Shown here piece by piece: positions 62,465 through 64,000 of a stretch of 64,000 nucleotides of DNA. The position numbers were made by a program, and so were the translations under genes. Every line of letters begins with the position of its first letter. Position 1 is the stretch's first letter. This DNA comes from Anaeramoeba flamelloides (Eukaryota > Metamonada > Anaeramoebidae). The DNA lies in the NCBI GenBank assembly GCA_027625915.1, contig JANTQA010000032.1:7688001-7752000 (forward strand), given 5' to 3'. The notes under the pieces were generated by a model. It searched no databases. It saw nothing but the letters and a program-made list of their open reading frames with translations, and was not told the DNA's origin.

Positions 62465-63016
62465 CGATCATCTTCACGAGTACGATCGACGAACCGGCTT
62501 TATTTCACGGTAATAAAGCCAATAATTTGATAGCGCAAATGCGCAAAAAAATCATTTACAGTCAGTTTCACTTTTAAGGCACAAACTTTCAACAAAATTT
62601 AAGGCACAATAAAAATCTCGAATTAAGGCACAAAATTTTGTATTCTCGTAAAATAAATTGCAAAAATTAAAAATTCCAAATTTTGTGCCTTAATTTGAGA
62701 TTTTTTTGTGCCTTAAATTTGGTTGAAAGTTTGTGCCTTAAAAGTGAAACTGACTGTAACTTCCCAAGTACGATCGATGAAAAGGCTTCATTTCATCGAA
62801 ATAAAGCCGATAATTTGACCTTTCCACTCTACCAAAATTTACAATCATCTTCACAAGTACGATCGATGATCATGCTTTATTTCAGTGAAATAAAGCTAAT
62901 AATTTGATAACGCAACTGCACCAAAAATCCTTTTAACGTCACAAGTAGGATCGATGAAAAGGCTTTATTTCGCCGAAATAAAGCCTTTTATTTGTTTAAA
63001 CCACTCTACCCAAATT
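62465..63016 (+). repeat. Four-unit 88-bp tandem repeat with internal hairpin
   Basis: The motif GTACGATCGATGA (or a close variant) recurs at 62481, 62769, 62858 and 62946. The spacing is 88-89 bp once the MITE between units 1 and 2 is removed. Each unit then has GGCTTTATTTC facing GAAATAAAGCC, a hairpin. In the last unit the arms reach 16 bp around a single central base (62957-62989). Units end in AATTTGA...CCACTCTACC or in GCGCAAATGCGC-like variants. GC-richer than surroundings and non-coding. Confidence 0.88.
62559..62756. mobile_element. MITE family A inserted in 88-bp tandem array
   Basis: 198 bp, TA on both sides, near-perfect arms. It sits between units 1 and 2 of the 88-bp tandem repeat. 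Removing the element and one TA restores the 88-bp spacing of the neighbouring units, which directly supports a 2-bp TA target duplication. Confidence 0.93.
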
Positions 63017-63290
63017 TCCAGTTCAGTTCATGAATTTTCCCAATTACCTGACTTAATTCCAATGAAAGAAAATATATTATATTTTAGCGACCCATATACC
63101 AAAAAAATCATAGAACATACCCAAATACAACAAATCAAACATACACTATCCCCAACCTTTCAGAGAACTCACTTTTTATCGGTCCAAAAACACCAATAAA
63201 TAACTTAAAATAAGTAAAAAAGACCAATAATATAATGATTAAACTATTTGTGATTGTATTAATTCTGGTGTTCAATTATAAACTCTGTTT

Positions 63291-63961
63291 CAGTCAAAGG
63301 GGCCCAACGTTTTTTTCAAATATCAATTATTTTAGATAATTGACTTTTGAAGAACAAATAAGAAATAAACAGAATAATACACCCCAAAGTAATGTTGATA
63401 CATGTCTGAAAGAAAACTAATTAATCAATATATTTTCTTAAAAATTGAAAAACTCAAATTCTTAAGTCACTATTGAGAAAAACAAGGATGTTCGTTTTGA
63501 ACTTCAACTGGTATTTGAATAATAAATATGAAACATTTTTTACTTAATTTTCCATACTTTTCTTTTAGAAATCAAGTCCTAAACAAAATTTGTTGGTATT
63601 TGTGGTCTCTATTTGAAAAAGGAAATGAAAATGAAGTGAAAAATTTTCACATTTATTAAATAAATATCAGGATCAAAGATCGAATTGAATTGTAATAGAA
63701 ATCAATAGATTTCTCAACAATCTTTACATGGTTTCAATGACCTTAGAATAACATGTTTTTACCAAGTGACTATTAATCTTGCAATATTTTTTTTTTGCAA
63801 ATGGATTAAATTTTTTAAAAAAATCCACCAAAAAAATGTGTAGAAATGTGAAAAAATGATTTCAATTTTGAAAATTTCCTAAATAAAATTTTTCTTCTAA
63901 GATCTAGGCAAAACCTTTAAACATGTGTATTTCACCCATTACAACCGGGCCCCCTTGACTG
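63291..63961. mobile_element. TIR element family G
   Basis: 671 bp with inverted ends: CAGTCAAAGGGGCCCAACG on the left and CAGTCAAGGGGGCCCGGTTG read inward from the right. The GC-rich ends stand out sharply. No transposase inside. Flanks are TTT and AAA rather than a clear TA duplication, so the exact boundaries are less sure. Confidence 0.7.
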
Positions 63962-64000
63962 AAAAATAGTTTATTTTGTTAAAGTAAAAATGAATCCGAA

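Noticed and set aside
62465-63016. CRISPR-like array
   Set aside because: The 88-bp units are similar throughout with no unique spacers, and the genome is eukaryotic. It is a tandem repeat broken by a MITE.
1-64000. Retroelements, virus-like elements or toxin genes
   Set aside because: No reverse transcriptase, integrase, capsid, long terminal repeat or toxin signature was seen on either strand.

Overview
The window comes from a very AT-rich eukaryotic nuclear genome. Most genes carry short GT-AG spliceosomal introns (about 115-500 nt). The standard code reads cleanly: every reconstructed gene ends in TAA and none has an internal TAG or TGA. One gene is an oxygen-sensitive activase type known from anaerobic bacteria, and its N-terminus resembles a hydrogenosomal presequence. 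With an Arp2/3 subunit and Lys/Glu/Asn-rich proteins also present, I infer an anaerobic amoeboid or flagellate protist. Anaeramoeba is my best guess, but the species cannot be proven from the sequence.

Eight protein-coding genes can be reconstructed, all on the minus strand. From low to high coordinates they are: guanylate kinase (4531-5320); a giant fused BadF/BcrA-type activase with a DUF2229-type region (12403-17431, 1511 aa); a class II eIF4E (4EHP-like) with an Arg-Gly tail (23661-24979); ARPC4 of the Arp2/3 complex (32354-33190); a VPS9-like protein split by a possible 4.1-kb intron (34832-40604); an acidic low-complexity protein (43175-44938); a secreted cathepsin D-like aspartic protease (49923-51639); and ribosomal protein L26/uL24 (59283-60150). 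They look like independent, individually spliced housekeeping genes. No pathway links them.

The rest, more than 80% of the window, is AT-rich intergenic DNA full of small DNA transposons. There is one decayed pogo/Tigger element (37.9-39.5 kb) with a matching non-autonomous derivative (53.8-54.2 kb). At least six further terminal-inverted-repeat families are present. These include a 197-bp MITE with five good copies plus one degenerate copy and one fragment, a 585-bp family with two copies, and single copies of about 0.5, 0.67, 0.75 and 1.03 kb. There is also a long foldback at 5.6-6.4 kb. Three families of dispersed, decayed non-coding repeats link distant parts of the window. Near the right end a four-unit 88-bp tandem repeat with an internal hairpin has been interrupted by one MITE, and its sister units act as the empty site. 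I saw no retroelement, virus-like element, CRISPR array, tRNA or rRNA.
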